Positions 23,796 through 31,099 of a DNA stretch of 42,770 nucleotides are shown here, in pieces. The number at the start of each line of letters is the position of its first letter. Positions within the stretch are counted from its first letter, which is position 1. The stretch spans positions 1 to 42,770 of the forward strand of contig JAFXAQ010000065.1 in the NCBI GenBank assembly GCA_017516925.1, given 5' to 3'. The DNA is from Oscillospiraceae bacterium (GTDB lineage: Bacteria > Bacillota > Clostridia > Oscillospirales > Oscillospiraceae). The position numbers and the translations under genes are program-made. Under the pieces are notes generated by a model, which was not told the origin of the DNA, made no database searches, and saw nothing but the letters and a program-made list of their open reading frames with translations.

Positions 23796-25223
23796 TTACA
23801 GGCCTTTGAGCATTTCCACAAGCTTGTCTGCCATTGCTTCGGCAACACCGGAAGCATACTGGGAGGACCAGCTTTCGTAGGAGTAATAATCATAAGCTTG
23901 CTTGGTGGGGTAGTAGCCGTGCACCTCGTTTGCCAGAGACAGCAGCAGGGTGGTCTTGAAGGGAGAGTGTTCCCGGATGTAAAGACCGGTGTCGGAGAAT
24001 AGCTCGCAGGGGGTGGTAACAATGCCCAAATCACCAATGGACAGAACGTTCAGCTCCATAGGACGGGTTGCCGGATAGCCGGAGGCGCGAACAATTGCCT
24101 GACATTCGTACACAGAGATAAAGCCCATGGTCTTTGCCTTGTCTGTGGCGGCGCTCATATTGCCGGTTTCCTTGGCATAGTTGAAAATCACCCGGGCATC
24201 GTCCAGCCGGTCCTGACCGATTTTGTTGCTTTCGTATTCAAAGGACAGCTGCTGGGTCTTAATTCCGGAGCCTTCCACAGGGGTCATATTGTCCATTGCG
24301 TCGATGGCATACTGCGCCAGGGTTTCGCTGTATGTCTGCATACCCTTGCTGCTGAGAGAGTTGGGGATTTCGTCGGGCATCTTGGTGACGGTATTCTGGT
24401 TGCCGGCGGTACCGGTGAAGTAGATAAACTGCATACCGGTCTTGGCTTCGAATACGTTACGGGTAGCGCCGATAAAGTCAGAGGAGATGTCGGTTTTCGT
24501 GCTGCCGCCGGTAAAGCAGGGGTGGGCCTGGAAGTTCATCAGCATAATGTCCTTCTTGTCTCCCTCACGGTCGGCCTTCAGCAGCACCATATCCTCGTTG
24601 GCCTTGGTGGCGTGACCTACACGCTGCTTGGAGCCGTCGCCGAAGTTGTCGCCGCAGTAGGTGCCGTCAACGAGCTCGTAGTGGCGGACGTAGGTCATAT
24701 TTTCGGTTTTGACAGTGGTGGTGTACAGCGTGGCAGGAGCAAGGTCCTCAATAGCCTTCTCGGCTGCCTTGACAATGGCAGTGTCCACCACCTCGGTCTT
24801 CCACTTCTGGACTTCCGCTTCGTTGCCGCCGGGGGCGGGGGCGGAGTGGGTGTGGGAGGCGCAGAACATAATGTTTTCCTTGGGAACACCGGTGGCCTCG
24901 TTAATGGCATTGCGGTAGTCCTCGGTCCAGTTGGACTCGGTACGCAGCAGGTCCAGAGCAAAGAGCAAAATGGTGTTGCCGTTTTCCCGGAAGGCGGTAC
25001 AGGTGGCGTAGATGATGTCTAAGTAACCGGTGGACAGTCGGGAGCCCTGGTTGCCGTAGCCTGCCATCTGGACAGGGGAGGTGGGCAGAATGGACTGGCG
25101 GTTGTAGCCAACCTGCAGACCGGTGTATTCGTCTTCTTTGCCGCCTTCGCTGCCGGAGCCGCCGCAGGCGCACAGACCCAAAATAAGTACAATTGCCAGA
25201 GTCAAAGATAAAAGCTTTTTCAT
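23796..25223 (-). CDS. Ceramidase-fold lipoprotein, paralogue 1 of 3
   Basis: 475 residues. Signal peptide with lipobox LCAC (Cys20), short Gly/Glu linker, then the neutral/alkaline ceramidase N-terminal domain from about residue 35 (LQVGYNRQSILPTSPVQMAG). Candidate zinc ligands fall in SHTHSAP (His124, His126), FQAHP (His234), PCELF (Glu407) and GYYPT (Tyr437/438). Where neutral ceramidases have the nucleophile motif G-[DN]-x-S-P-N, this protein has AGNQN, without the serine. It lacks the C-terminal immunoglobulin-like domain of true ceramidases. It is exported and membrane-anchored; the substrate is unknown. It differs more from paralogues 2 and 3 than they do from each other. Confidence 0.85.
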   Translation of the reverse strand: MKKLLSLTLAIVLILGLCACGGSGSEGGKEDEYTGLQVGYNRQSILPTSPVQMAGYGNQGSRLSTGYLDIIYATCTAFRENGNTILLFALDLLRTESNWTEDYRNAINEATGVPKENIMFCASHTHSAPAPGGNEAEVQKWKTEVVDTAIVKAAEKAIEDLAPATLYTTTVKTENMTYVRHYELVDGTYCGDNFGDGSKQRVGHATKANEDMVLLKADREGDKKDIMLMNFQAHPCFTGGSTKTDISSDFIGATRNVFEAKTGMQFIYFTGTAGNQNTVTKMPDEIPNSLSSKGMQTYSETLAQYAIDAMDNMTPVEGSGIKTQQLSFEYESNKIGQDRLDDARVIFNYAKETGNMSAATDKAKTMGFISVYECQAIVRASGYPATRPMELNVLSIGDLGIVTTPCELFSDTGLYIREHSPFKTTLLLSLANEVHGYYPTKQAYDYYSYESWSSQYASGVAEAMADKLVEMLKGL

Positions 25224-25258
25224 AATGAAACCTCCTTGGTTGTTTATAGCTACTTTAT

Positions 25259-25286
25259 ATTATAGCAAAAAGGCTTACAAATACAA
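25259..25286 (-). promoter_or_regulatory. Promoter of ceramidase-fold paralogue 1
   Basis: On the minus strand TTGTAT (25281-25286), a 16-bp spacer and TATAAT (25259-25264). The -35 is embedded in a 14-nt word (25283-25296 on the plus strand) that recurs identically at the paralogue 3 promoter. Confidence 0.65.
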
Positions 25287-25313
25287 GGTGGAAAATCCAA
25301 GTTAAAAGTAGAG

Positions 25314-25344
25314 AAAAACCCAGGTGCGTCGCACCTGGGTTTTT
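25314..25344. terminator. Terminator after ceramidase-fold paralogue 2
   Basis: A perfect 14-bp stem AAAAACCCAGGTGC with its complement (25314-25327, 25331-25344), 3-nt loop and T-runs on both strands. Confidence 0.9.
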
Positions 25345-25359
25345 GATTGTCGGATTGGC

Positions 25360-25384
25360 GGGACGGGAAACCCGTCCCCTACGA
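25360..25384. repeat. Small hairpin repeat with CCCCTACG edge
   Basis: GGGACGGG-AAA-CCCGTCCC (25360-25378) is followed by CTACG. The same edge follows the hairpin at 9950-9981, so both appear to be members of one dispersed palindromic family. Confidence 0.5.
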
Positions 25385-25402
25385 GCGCAATGGCACAAAG
25401 GG

Positions 25403-26821
25403 TTAGACAGCCTTGAGCATTTCCACAAACTTGTCAGCAGTGGCTTCGGCAATGCCGGAGGCGAACACGGCGGTGTAGCTTTCATAGCAGCCGGCGGCAA
25501 AGGCCTCTTCGGTGGGGAAGTAGTTCCAGTAATGGTTGGTAATGGAAGAAATCAGGGTGTACTTGAAGGGAGAGCCCTCCCGGATTTGGAAGGCCGAGTT
25601 GGAGAACATTTCGTAGGGCGCTGCCACGAAGCCCAGGTCGCCAATGCGGACAACATCCAGAGTCATGGTATAGGTGGCAGGGCGGCTGGCATTGGCCACG
25701 ATGCCCCGGCACTCGTAAACGGAGGTAAAACCTAAGGTTTTGGCATAGTTGCTGGCTGCTGTGGAGTTGCCGTCCTTGTCGAACATCTCCACAGCCTTCT
25801 TGGCGTCCTCCAGCCGGTCCAGACCGTAATCGTTGCTGGCATAAGTCAAGGTGTCCTGCTTGCAGGATACACCGCTGCCGCTGATTTCCTCCATATTTTC
25901 CATAGCGGTAAAGGCAAACTCACAAACCTTTTGACCAAACTGCTTCATCTGGTTCACGCCCTTGCCGTTGGGGTTCTCGCCGGGAAGTCTGGAGCTGGGG
26001 TTCTGGTTGCCGGCAGAGCCGGTGTAGTAAATGAAGTGCATACCGGTTTCCTTTTCAAATACATCCCGGATGGCTCCCACGCCATCGGCGGACAGGTTGG
26101 TGTCGCTGTCCGTGCCGATAAAGGTGGGGTGGAACTGGAAGTTCATCACCGCAATATCTTTCTTGTCCCCCTCCCGGTCGAACTTGATCATCATCAAAGT
26201 GTTGTTGGCATCGGTGGCGTGGGCTACCAGCTGGGAGGAGCTGGTGCTGCTGTCTGCATAAGAGCCATCGGACATAGTATAGTGACGCACGAAGGTCAAA
26301 CCTTCGGTCTCGATGGTAGAGCCGTAGATTTTGGCAGGCGCCAGGTCTGCGATTGCTTTTTTGGCAGAATTGACCAGAGCGCTCATATACACGTTCTTCC
26401 ACTGGAGGGCCAGCTCTTCGCTGCCGCCCACAGCGGGGCTGGAATGGGTGTGGGTGCCGCCGATTTGAATGTTGCCTTCCGGAACACCGGTAGACTCGTT
26501 AATCAGCCGCCGGGCCTCTGCGGTCCAGTTATCCTTGGCGGTGAGGGTATCGGTGGAGAACAGCAGAACGGTATTGCCGTTTTCGCTGGCGGCAATACAG
26601 GTTGCGTACATCATATCCAGGAAGCCGGTGGAAATCCGGTGCGCCTGGTTGCCGTAGCCGCTGAGATTAACCTGACCTTCCGGCAGAATAGACTCCCGGG
26701 CATAGCCCACCTGCAAGCCCTCCATAGCGGCTTGGGTGGTCTCCCCGCTGCCGGTGTTACCGCAGGCGCAAAGCCCCAGGGTCATTATAATTGCCAGAAA
26801 ATAAGCAATAAACTTTTTCAT
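25403..26821 (-). CDS. Ceramidase-fold lipoprotein, paralogue 2 of 3
   Basis: 472 residues from ATG 26821 (AGGAGG just upstream). An in-frame extension to 26944 lies in the upstream terminator and is not part of the gene. Lipobox LCAC, then LQVGYARESILPEGQVNLSG opens the domain. Zinc-ligand motifs: GTHTHSSP, FQFHPTF, PYEMF and NYFPTEEAF. The nucleophile region reads TGSAGNQNP, again with no serine. Cys residues differ from paralogue 1 in the loop TMSDGSYADSS, where paralogues 1 and 3 have TYCGDNFGD or SYCGDNFGD. It has its own promoter and terminator, so the three copies are separate transcription units in one orientation. Confidence 0.85.
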   Translation of the reverse strand: MKKFIAYFLAIIMTLGLCACGNTGSGETTQAAMEGLQVGYARESILPEGQVNLSGYGNQAHRISTGFLDMMYATCIAASENGNTVLLFSTDTLTAKDNWTAEARRLINESTGVPEGNIQIGGTHTHSSPAVGGSEELALQWKNVYMSALVNSAKKAIADLAPAKIYGSTIETEGLTFVRHYTMSDGSYADSSTSSSQLVAHATDANNTLMMIKFDREGDKKDIAVMNFQFHPTFIGTDSDTNLSADGVGAIRDVFEKETGMHFIYYTGSAGNQNPSSRLPGENPNGKGVNQMKQFGQKVCEFAFTAMENMEEISGSGVSCKQDTLTYASNDYGLDRLEDAKKAVEMFDKDGNSTAASNYAKTLGFTSVYECRGIVANASRPATYTMTLDVVRIGDLGFVAAPYEMFSNSAFQIREGSPFKYTLISSITNHYWNYFPTEEAFAAGCYESYTAVFASGIAEATADKFVEMLKAV

Positions 26822-26853
26822 AGAAAAACCTCCTAAGAAAATGTGTGTGTTTG

Positions 26854-26882
26854 ATTTTAGCAAATTTTGCAAGGAAAAGCAA
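26854..26882 (-). promoter_or_regulatory. Promoter of ceramidase-fold paralogue 2
   Basis: On the minus strand TTGCTT (26877-26882), a 17-bp spacer and TAAAAT (26854-26859), about 32 bp before the start codon. It lacks the shared upstream word of paralogues 1 and 3. Confidence 0.6.
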
Positions 26883-26922
26883 TACACAAAAACGCTCCCA
26901 ATTTGCACAAAACGATACAAAA

Positions 26923-26953
26923 ACGGGTGGCTTGCTTCTTGCAAGCCACCCGT
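26923..26953 (-). terminator. Terminator after ceramidase-fold paralogue 3
   Basis: A perfect 13-bp stem (26923-26935, 26941-26953) ACGGGTGGCTTGC with its complement and a 5-nt loop; on the minus strand TTTTG follows. Confidence 0.85.
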
Positions 26954-26958
26954 AAATC

Positions 26959-28383
26959 TTAGATACCCTTAAGCATTTCCACAAACTTAGCTGCGGTAGT
27001 TTCGGCAATGCCGGAAGCAAAGGAAGCGGTGAAGCTTTCATAGCAGCCGTAGCCGTAGGCCTTTTCCGTGGGGAAGTAGCCCCAGCTGTTGTTGGTGATG
27101 GTGGAGATCAGGGTGTATTTGAAGGGAGAGCCCTCACGAATTTGGAAGGCAGAGTCAGAGAACATTTCGTAAGGTGCGGCAACGAAGCCCAAATCACCGA
27201 TACGAACTACGTTCAGCTCCATATCGTAAGTAGCGGGGCGGCCGGCATTGGCCACGATGCCGTTACATTCATACACGGAGTGGAAGCCCATGGATTGTGC
27301 CAGGGCAGAAGCCTTGGAGGAGTCGCCGGTTTGCCGGAACAGATCCGTTGCCTTCTGGGCATCGGCCAAACGCTCCAGGCCGTAGTCGTTACTCTTGTAG
27401 TTGAGGATTTCCTGCTTGGAACTGACGGTGGTGCCACCGATCTCTTCCAGGTTTTCCATAGCCTTGGCTGCGTACTGGTAAAGCTCTTCACCGTACTTCT
27501 TCATTTGGGTCGTGCCCTTGCGGTTTTGGGTTTCGTTGGGGAGTCTGGAGTTGGCATTCTGATTGCCGGCAGAGCCGGTGAAGTAGATAAAGTGCATACC
27601 GGTCTCTTTTTCGAACACATCCCGGATGGAAGCGATGCCGTCAGCAGACAGAACGGTTTCCTGACTGCCACCGGTGAAGCAGGGGTGGAACTGGAAGTTC
27701 ATCACGGCGATGTCCTTCTTGTCGCCCTCACGGTCGAACTTGATCATCATCATAAGCTCGTTGGCAGTGGTAGCATGACCCTTGTAGCCCTTCTTGGGGT
27801 CGCCAAAGTTATCGCCGCAGTAAGAGCCGTCCAGCATTTCATAGTGACGGACGTAAGTCATACCCTCGGTCTGAATGGTTGCACCGTAGATCTTGGCAGG
27901 GGCCATATCGGCAATGGCCTTTTTAGCAGCGTTGACCAATGCGTCCATATAGACAGTCTTCCACTGGAGGGTCAGGGGTTCGCTACCGCCCACAGCGCCA
28001 CTGGAGTGGGTGTGGGTCGCGCCGACCTGGATGTTATTGCCGGGAACGCCGGTAGCCTGGGAGATCAGGGTACGGGCTTCGGCTGTCCAGTTGGACTTTG
28101 CGTTCAGGGTGTCGGTGGAGAACAACAGAACGGTATTGGTGCCGTCGGTGGCGGCAATACAGGTAGCGGCAATGATGTCCAGATAACCGGTGGAAACACG
28201 GTGCTCCTGGTTGCCGTAGCCACTCATATTGACGTTGCCGGAGGGGATCAGGGACTCACGGGCATAGCCGATCTGCAAGCCCTGGGGCGCCTGGGTCTCG
28301 TCAGCGCCGCCGGCACCGCCGGTACAGGCGCACAGACCCAGAACAATCACGAAAGATAACAAACAAGCGATCAATTTTTTCAT
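26959..28383 (-). CDS. Ceramidase-fold lipoprotein, paralogue 3 of 3
   Basis: 474 residues. Lipoprotein signal with lipobox LCAC, a Gly/Ala linker, then LQIGYARESLIPSGNVNMSG. Zinc-ligand motifs: ATHTHSSG, FQFHPCF, PYEMF and GYFPTEKAY. The nucleophile region is TGSAGNQNA, with no serine. It is very similar to paralogue 2 across the whole domain, including the C-terminal YESFTASFASGIAETTA, and shares a cysteine-bearing SYCGDNFGD loop with paralogue 1. The promoter at 28424-28452 is divergent from padR. Exported and lipid-anchored; the substrate is not known, perhaps an amide-linked lipid or a peptide-like conjugate (inference from fold only). Confidence 0.85.
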   Translation of the reverse strand: MKKLIACLLSFVIVLGLCACTGGAGGADETQAPQGLQIGYARESLIPSGNVNMSGYGNQEHRVSTGYLDIIAATCIAATDGTNTVLLFSTDTLNAKSNWTAEARTLISQATGVPGNNIQVGATHTHSSGAVGGSEPLTLQWKTVYMDALVNAAKKAIADMAPAKIYGATIQTEGMTYVRHYEMLDGSYCGDNFGDPKKGYKGHATTANELMMMIKFDREGDKKDIAVMNFQFHPCFTGGSQETVLSADGIASIRDVFEKETGMHFIYFTGSAGNQNANSRLPNETQNRKGTTQMKKYGEELYQYAAKAMENLEEIGGTTVSSKQEILNYKSNDYGLERLADAQKATDLFRQTGDSSKASALAQSMGFHSVYECNGIVANAGRPATYDMELNVVRIGDLGFVAAPYEMFSDSAFQIREGSPFKYTLISTITNNSWGYFPTEKAYGYGCYESFTASFASGIAETTAAKFVEMLKGI

Positions 28384-28423
28384 AATAACAACTCTCCTTG
28401 TATGTAGGGTATGCGCTTATTGG

Positions 28424-28452
28424 ATTATACCAAAGAAGCAAGGGATAAACAA
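28424..28452 (-). promoter_or_regulatory. Promoter of ceramidase-fold paralogue 3
   Basis: On the minus strand TTGTTT (28447-28452), a 17-bp spacer and TATAAT (28424-28429). The word ACAAGGTGGAAAAT (28449-28462, plus strand) is identical to that at the paralogue 1 promoter. Confidence 0.75.
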
Positions 28453-28520
28453 GGTGGAAAATGGTATAAAATATGTGTTTTTGTTTTGTGCAATATGCTA
28501 AAGCAATGTTAAAAATTTTC

Positions 28521-28553
28521 TTGACAAGCAATGCTATGCGTTGTATAGTATTG
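28521..28553 (+). promoter_or_regulatory. padR operon promoter with dyad operator
   Basis: TTGACA (28521-28526), a 17-bp spacer and TATAGT (28544-28549). A near-perfect dyad CAATGCTAT (28529-28537) and ATAGTATTG (28545-28553) spans the spacer and -10 box, the position expected for autorepression by the PadR product (inference). Confidence 0.75.
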
Positions 28554-28571
28554 TGCGAGAGGAGGTATCTT

Positions 28572-28889
28572 ATGGATATTCAGCTTAAACGCGGTTTGTT
28601 GGATGTATGTGTCCTTGCCGCCATTAAGAACAAGGATTCCTACGGCTATCAGATTATTAAGGATATGAAGCCCTTTGTGGAAATTTCCGAATCCACCCTG
28701 TACCCCATTTTGCGGCGCTTGGAGGCGTCAGCCTTGCTTACGGTCCGTTCTGCCGAGCATAACGGCAGACTGCGGAAATACTACCGCATCACCGAAAAAG
28801 GGCTTGCAAGAATTGCGGAATTTCAGGAGGAATGGAAGCAAATTCTTGCCATCTATGATTTTGTGGCAAAGGAGGAGGACAATGGATAA
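28572..28889 (+). CDS. PadR-family transcriptional regulator
   Basis: 105 residues, the short PadR type. The winged helix is clear: LKRGLLDVCVLAAIKNKDSYGYQIIKDM, then the recognition helix SESTLYPILRRLEASALL and wing GRLRKYYRITEKG. The C-terminal helix supports dimerisation. ATG 28572 follows GAGAGGAGG. It overlaps the next gene by 8 bp. Regulators of this type usually repress their own operon and respond to membrane or small-molecule stress; the dyad over the promoter fits that. Confidence 0.92.
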   Translation: MDIQLKRGLLDVCVLAAIKNKDSYGYQIIKDMKPFVEISESTLYPILRRLEASALLTVRSAEHNGRLRKYYRITEKGLARIAEFQEEWKQILAIYDFVAKEEDNG

Positions 28890-29400
28890 GACTACCTTTT
28901 TGTCCCAGCTGCAAAAGCGGCTGAAGGGACTTCCGGAGGAAGAGCTTCGGCAAACGCTGGAGTATTACGCAGAAATGATTGACGACCGTATGGAAGAGGG
29001 CTTTTCCCAGGAGGAAGCGGTAGCCGAGGTGGGAACCGTGGAGGAAATTGCCCGGCCGCTGCTGCCCAAAACACCCCGGCGGAAAAGGAAGGGCTGGGAG
29101 CTTGCGCTGCTGATTTTGGGATTTCCGCTATGGTTTCCGCTGCTGATTGCAGTCTTTGCGGTGGCGATTTCCCTGATTGCCAGCCTTTATGCGGTGGTTG
29201 TTTCCTTTGCTGCCTGCTGCGTGGGCGGTATGCTGTGCAGCGTGCTGTATGGGCTTCAGCGGAGCTGGGCAGGGGCAGCATTTGTGTTTGGCTGCGGGCT
29301 TGCCTGCGGCGGATTTGCCCTTTTGGGCTTTTGGGGCAGCAACGGGCTGATGAAGGTAAGCGGCAAAGCCCTGAAAACGCTTTTTAGAAAGGAGCGCTGA
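28882..29400 (+). CDS. HAAS-domain membrane protein (DUF1700)
   Basis: 172 residues from ATG 28882, with GGAGGAGG inside the end of padR. The N-terminal 65 residues (FLSQLQKRLKGLPEEELRQTLEYYAEMIDDRMEEG..EEAVAEVG) form the HAAS helical domain that commonly accompanies PadR regulators. Four hydrophobic helices follow (about residues 73-160), then a short basic tail. It may sense the envelope state and control PadR or the DUF4097 partner (inference from gene association). Confidence 0.88.
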   Translation: MDKTTFLSQLQKRLKGLPEEELRQTLEYYAEMIDDRMEEGFSQEEAVAEVGTVEEIARPLLPKTPRRKRKGWELALLILGFPLWFPLLIAVFAVAISLIASLYAVVVSFAACCVGGMLCSVLYGLQRSWAGAAFVFGCGLACGGFALLGFWGSNGLMKVSGKALKTLFRKER

Positions 29401-29402
29401 CG

Positions 29403-30308
29403 GTGAAAAAGAAAATCATAAGCCTTTCTGTTTGTCTGATTGTTGTGGGGCTTGCGGTGGCGGCGGCAGGGCTGATTGCCGTAGACTTTGATTTTACCAA
29501 GCTGTCCTTGGCACGGCTGACCTCCAACGTCCATTCGGTAGAGGGAGCGTTTACCGATATTTCCATTGACACGGACATCAGCGACGTGCGTTTTGAGCTG
29601 TCCCAGGATAGCGCCTGTCAGGTCATCTGTCTGGAAGAAGTGAATTATTTTCACAGGGTTTCGGTGGAAAATAACACCTTGACCATTACCACAGAGGACA
29701 ACAGAAGGTGGTACGAACACATCGGTATCAATTTTGGCGATTTTCACAGCGTAACCATTCGTCTTCCCAAGCAGGTGTACAAGGACCTGACGGTGAACTG
29801 CCGTACTGCCGATGTGGAAATTCCCAAGGACTTTTCCTTTCATTGGGCGGATATCACCACAACCACCGGGGATGTCAAATGGCAGGGTAGTGAAGTGGAC
29901 ACCCTTTCCGTGGATGTTTCCACCGGAGATATTTTGGTAAAGGACATCGCCCTCTGCAAAAACATCACCGCAAAAACCAGTACCGGAGACATTACCCTGA
30001 GTAATAGCATTGCCACAAATGATTTGATTGCCAAAACCGGTACCGGGGATGTGCTGTTTGACAGATTTGATGCCGGTTCTATGGAAGTGAAGACAACCAC
30101 CGGCGATGTGACAGGCACGCTGCTGTCCTACAAGCGGTTTACCGTGTACACGGACACCGGAAAGCTCCGGCTGCCGCCGATGCCTGACGAAAAAACCACC
30201 TTGGTGGTCACTGACGAAAACGGAAAGGTTTTGGGCACTTCCACACCGAAAGCCGGACCGTGTAATATTACCACAACCACCGGCGATATTGATATTGCAC
30301 TTTCCTGA
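29403..30308 (+). CDS. DUF4097 (putative adhesin-like) beta-repeat protein
   Basis: 301 residues from GTG 29403 (AAGGAG 8 bases upstream). One N-terminal membrane anchor (residues 5-27) is followed by a repetitive beta-strand domain with a recurring T-T-G-D pattern (TTTGDVKW, VSTGDILV, TSTGDITL, TGTGDVLF, TTTGDVTG, TTTGDIDI), each about 20 residues apart, which predicts a beta-helix typical of DUF4097. It is the output of the padR-HAAS operon and sits at the membrane exterior. The molecular function of the family is unknown. Confidence 0.9.
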   Translation: MKKKIISLSVCLIVVGLAVAAAGLIAVDFDFTKLSLARLTSNVHSVEGAFTDISIDTDISDVRFELSQDSACQVICLEEVNYFHRVSVENNTLTITTEDNRRWYEHIGINFGDFHSVTIRLPKQVYKDLTVNCRTADVEIPKDFSFHWADITTTTGDVKWQGSEVDTLSVDVSTGDILVKDIALCKNITAKTSTGDITLSNSIATNDLIAKTGTGDVLFDRFDAGSMEVKTTTGDVTGTLLSYKRFTVYTDTGKLRLPPMPDEKTTLVVTDENGKVLGTSTPKAGPCNITTTTGDIDIALS

Positions 30309-30310
30309 AT

Positions 30311-30349
30311 ACACAAAGGGCGCACGGAAACTCTGTGCGCCCTTTGTGT
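30311..30349 (+). terminator. Terminator-like hairpin after the padR operon
   Basis: A perfect 15-bp stem ACACAAAGGGCGCAC with its complement (30311-30325, 30335-30349) and a 9-nt loop. The downstream T-run is poor, so its efficiency is uncertain. Confidence 0.7.
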
Positions 30350-30434
30350 GTTGTGCGGGAAGTGCAAGAAAGGGGTTTCGTTTTTGGAAAAATTGTGATA
30401 AAATTAAAACATACAGGAATAAGGAGGGTGTGCT

Positions 30435-31061
30435 GTGAAGAATTGTGTGATTTTTTGCGCCGGGGATTTTCGGCGGCTGGCAGAGCCCTTGGTGGAGACG
30501 GATTTTGTGATTGCTGCCGACGGCGGGCTGAAGCATCTTTCGTTTCTGGGGGTGCAGCCGGATGCGGTTCTGGGGGATTTTGATTCTCTGGGCTATGTGC
30601 CGGAGGGCGCCAGGGTGTATCCGGTGGAAAAGGATGATACGGATGCCATGCTTGCCATCCGGCTGGGTCTGGAGCAGGGCTGCGACCGGTTTATGATTTA
30701 CGGCGGACTGGACGGCGACCGGGTAGACCACACCGTTGCCAACTTTCAGGCGCTGCGGTTTCTGGAGCAGCGCAATGCCCGGGGCTATTTGCTGGGGCTG
30801 ACCCAGGCTGCCACGGTGATAGAAAATCGCCGGATTACCTTCCCGCAGAACCAAAGGGGCATTTTGTCGGTGTTTTGTATGGGTGACCGGGCCCGGGGCG
30901 TGACGCTGCGGGGACTGAAATACAACCTGGAGGACGGAACCCTGGAGGGCGGGCTTCCTCTGGGGGTCAGCAATCAATTTGTGGGCGAAAAAGCGGAAAT
31001 TTCCGTAAAAAACGGCTGTTTGCTGCTGATTTGGCAGCGGGAATGGCTTGATATACGATGA
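30435..31061 (+). CDS. thiN: Thiamine pyrophosphokinase
   Basis: 208 residues, the usual length. It makes thiamine diphosphate from thiamine and ATP. Motifs: IAADGGLKHLSFLGVQPDAVLGDFDS, KDDTDAMLAI, and YGGLDGDRVDHTVANFQAL, the substrate and magnesium site. The C-terminal beta domain ends with GLPLGVSNQF. The GTG start has AAGGAGGG just upstream. No TPP riboswitch is visible in the 126-bp gap before it. Confidence 0.94.
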   Translation: MKNCVIFCAGDFRRLAEPLVETDFVIAADGGLKHLSFLGVQPDAVLGDFDSLGYVPEGARVYPVEKDDTDAMLAIRLGLEQGCDRFMIYGGLDGDRVDHTVANFQALRFLEQRNARGYLLGLTQAATVIENRRITFPQNQRGILSVFCMGDRARGVTLRGLKYNLEDGTLEGGLPLGVSNQFVGEKAEISVKNGCLLLIWQREWLDIR

Positions 31062-31076
31062 AAAAAGAGATATAAT
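31048..31076 (+). promoter_or_regulatory. Promoter within the end of thiN, for the next gene
   Basis: TTGATA (31048-31053), a 17-bp spacer and TATAAT (31071-31076). Confidence 0.75.
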
Positions 31077-31099
31077 GTAGAAAAACAGGAGGTGGGTAT

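Noticed and set aside
26822-26944. N-terminal extension of ceramidase-fold paralogue 2
   Set aside because: The extension runs into the promoter and the neighbouring terminator; the downstream ATG has AGGAGG and a perfect signal peptide.
30350-30434. Possible TPP riboswitch before thiN
   Set aside because: No CTGAGA-type core or other thi-box elements; the gap is too short.
29256-30977. 573-codon minus-strand open frame
   Set aside because: Runs antisense through three real genes (HAAS protein, DUF4097, thiN) and across a terminator hairpin.
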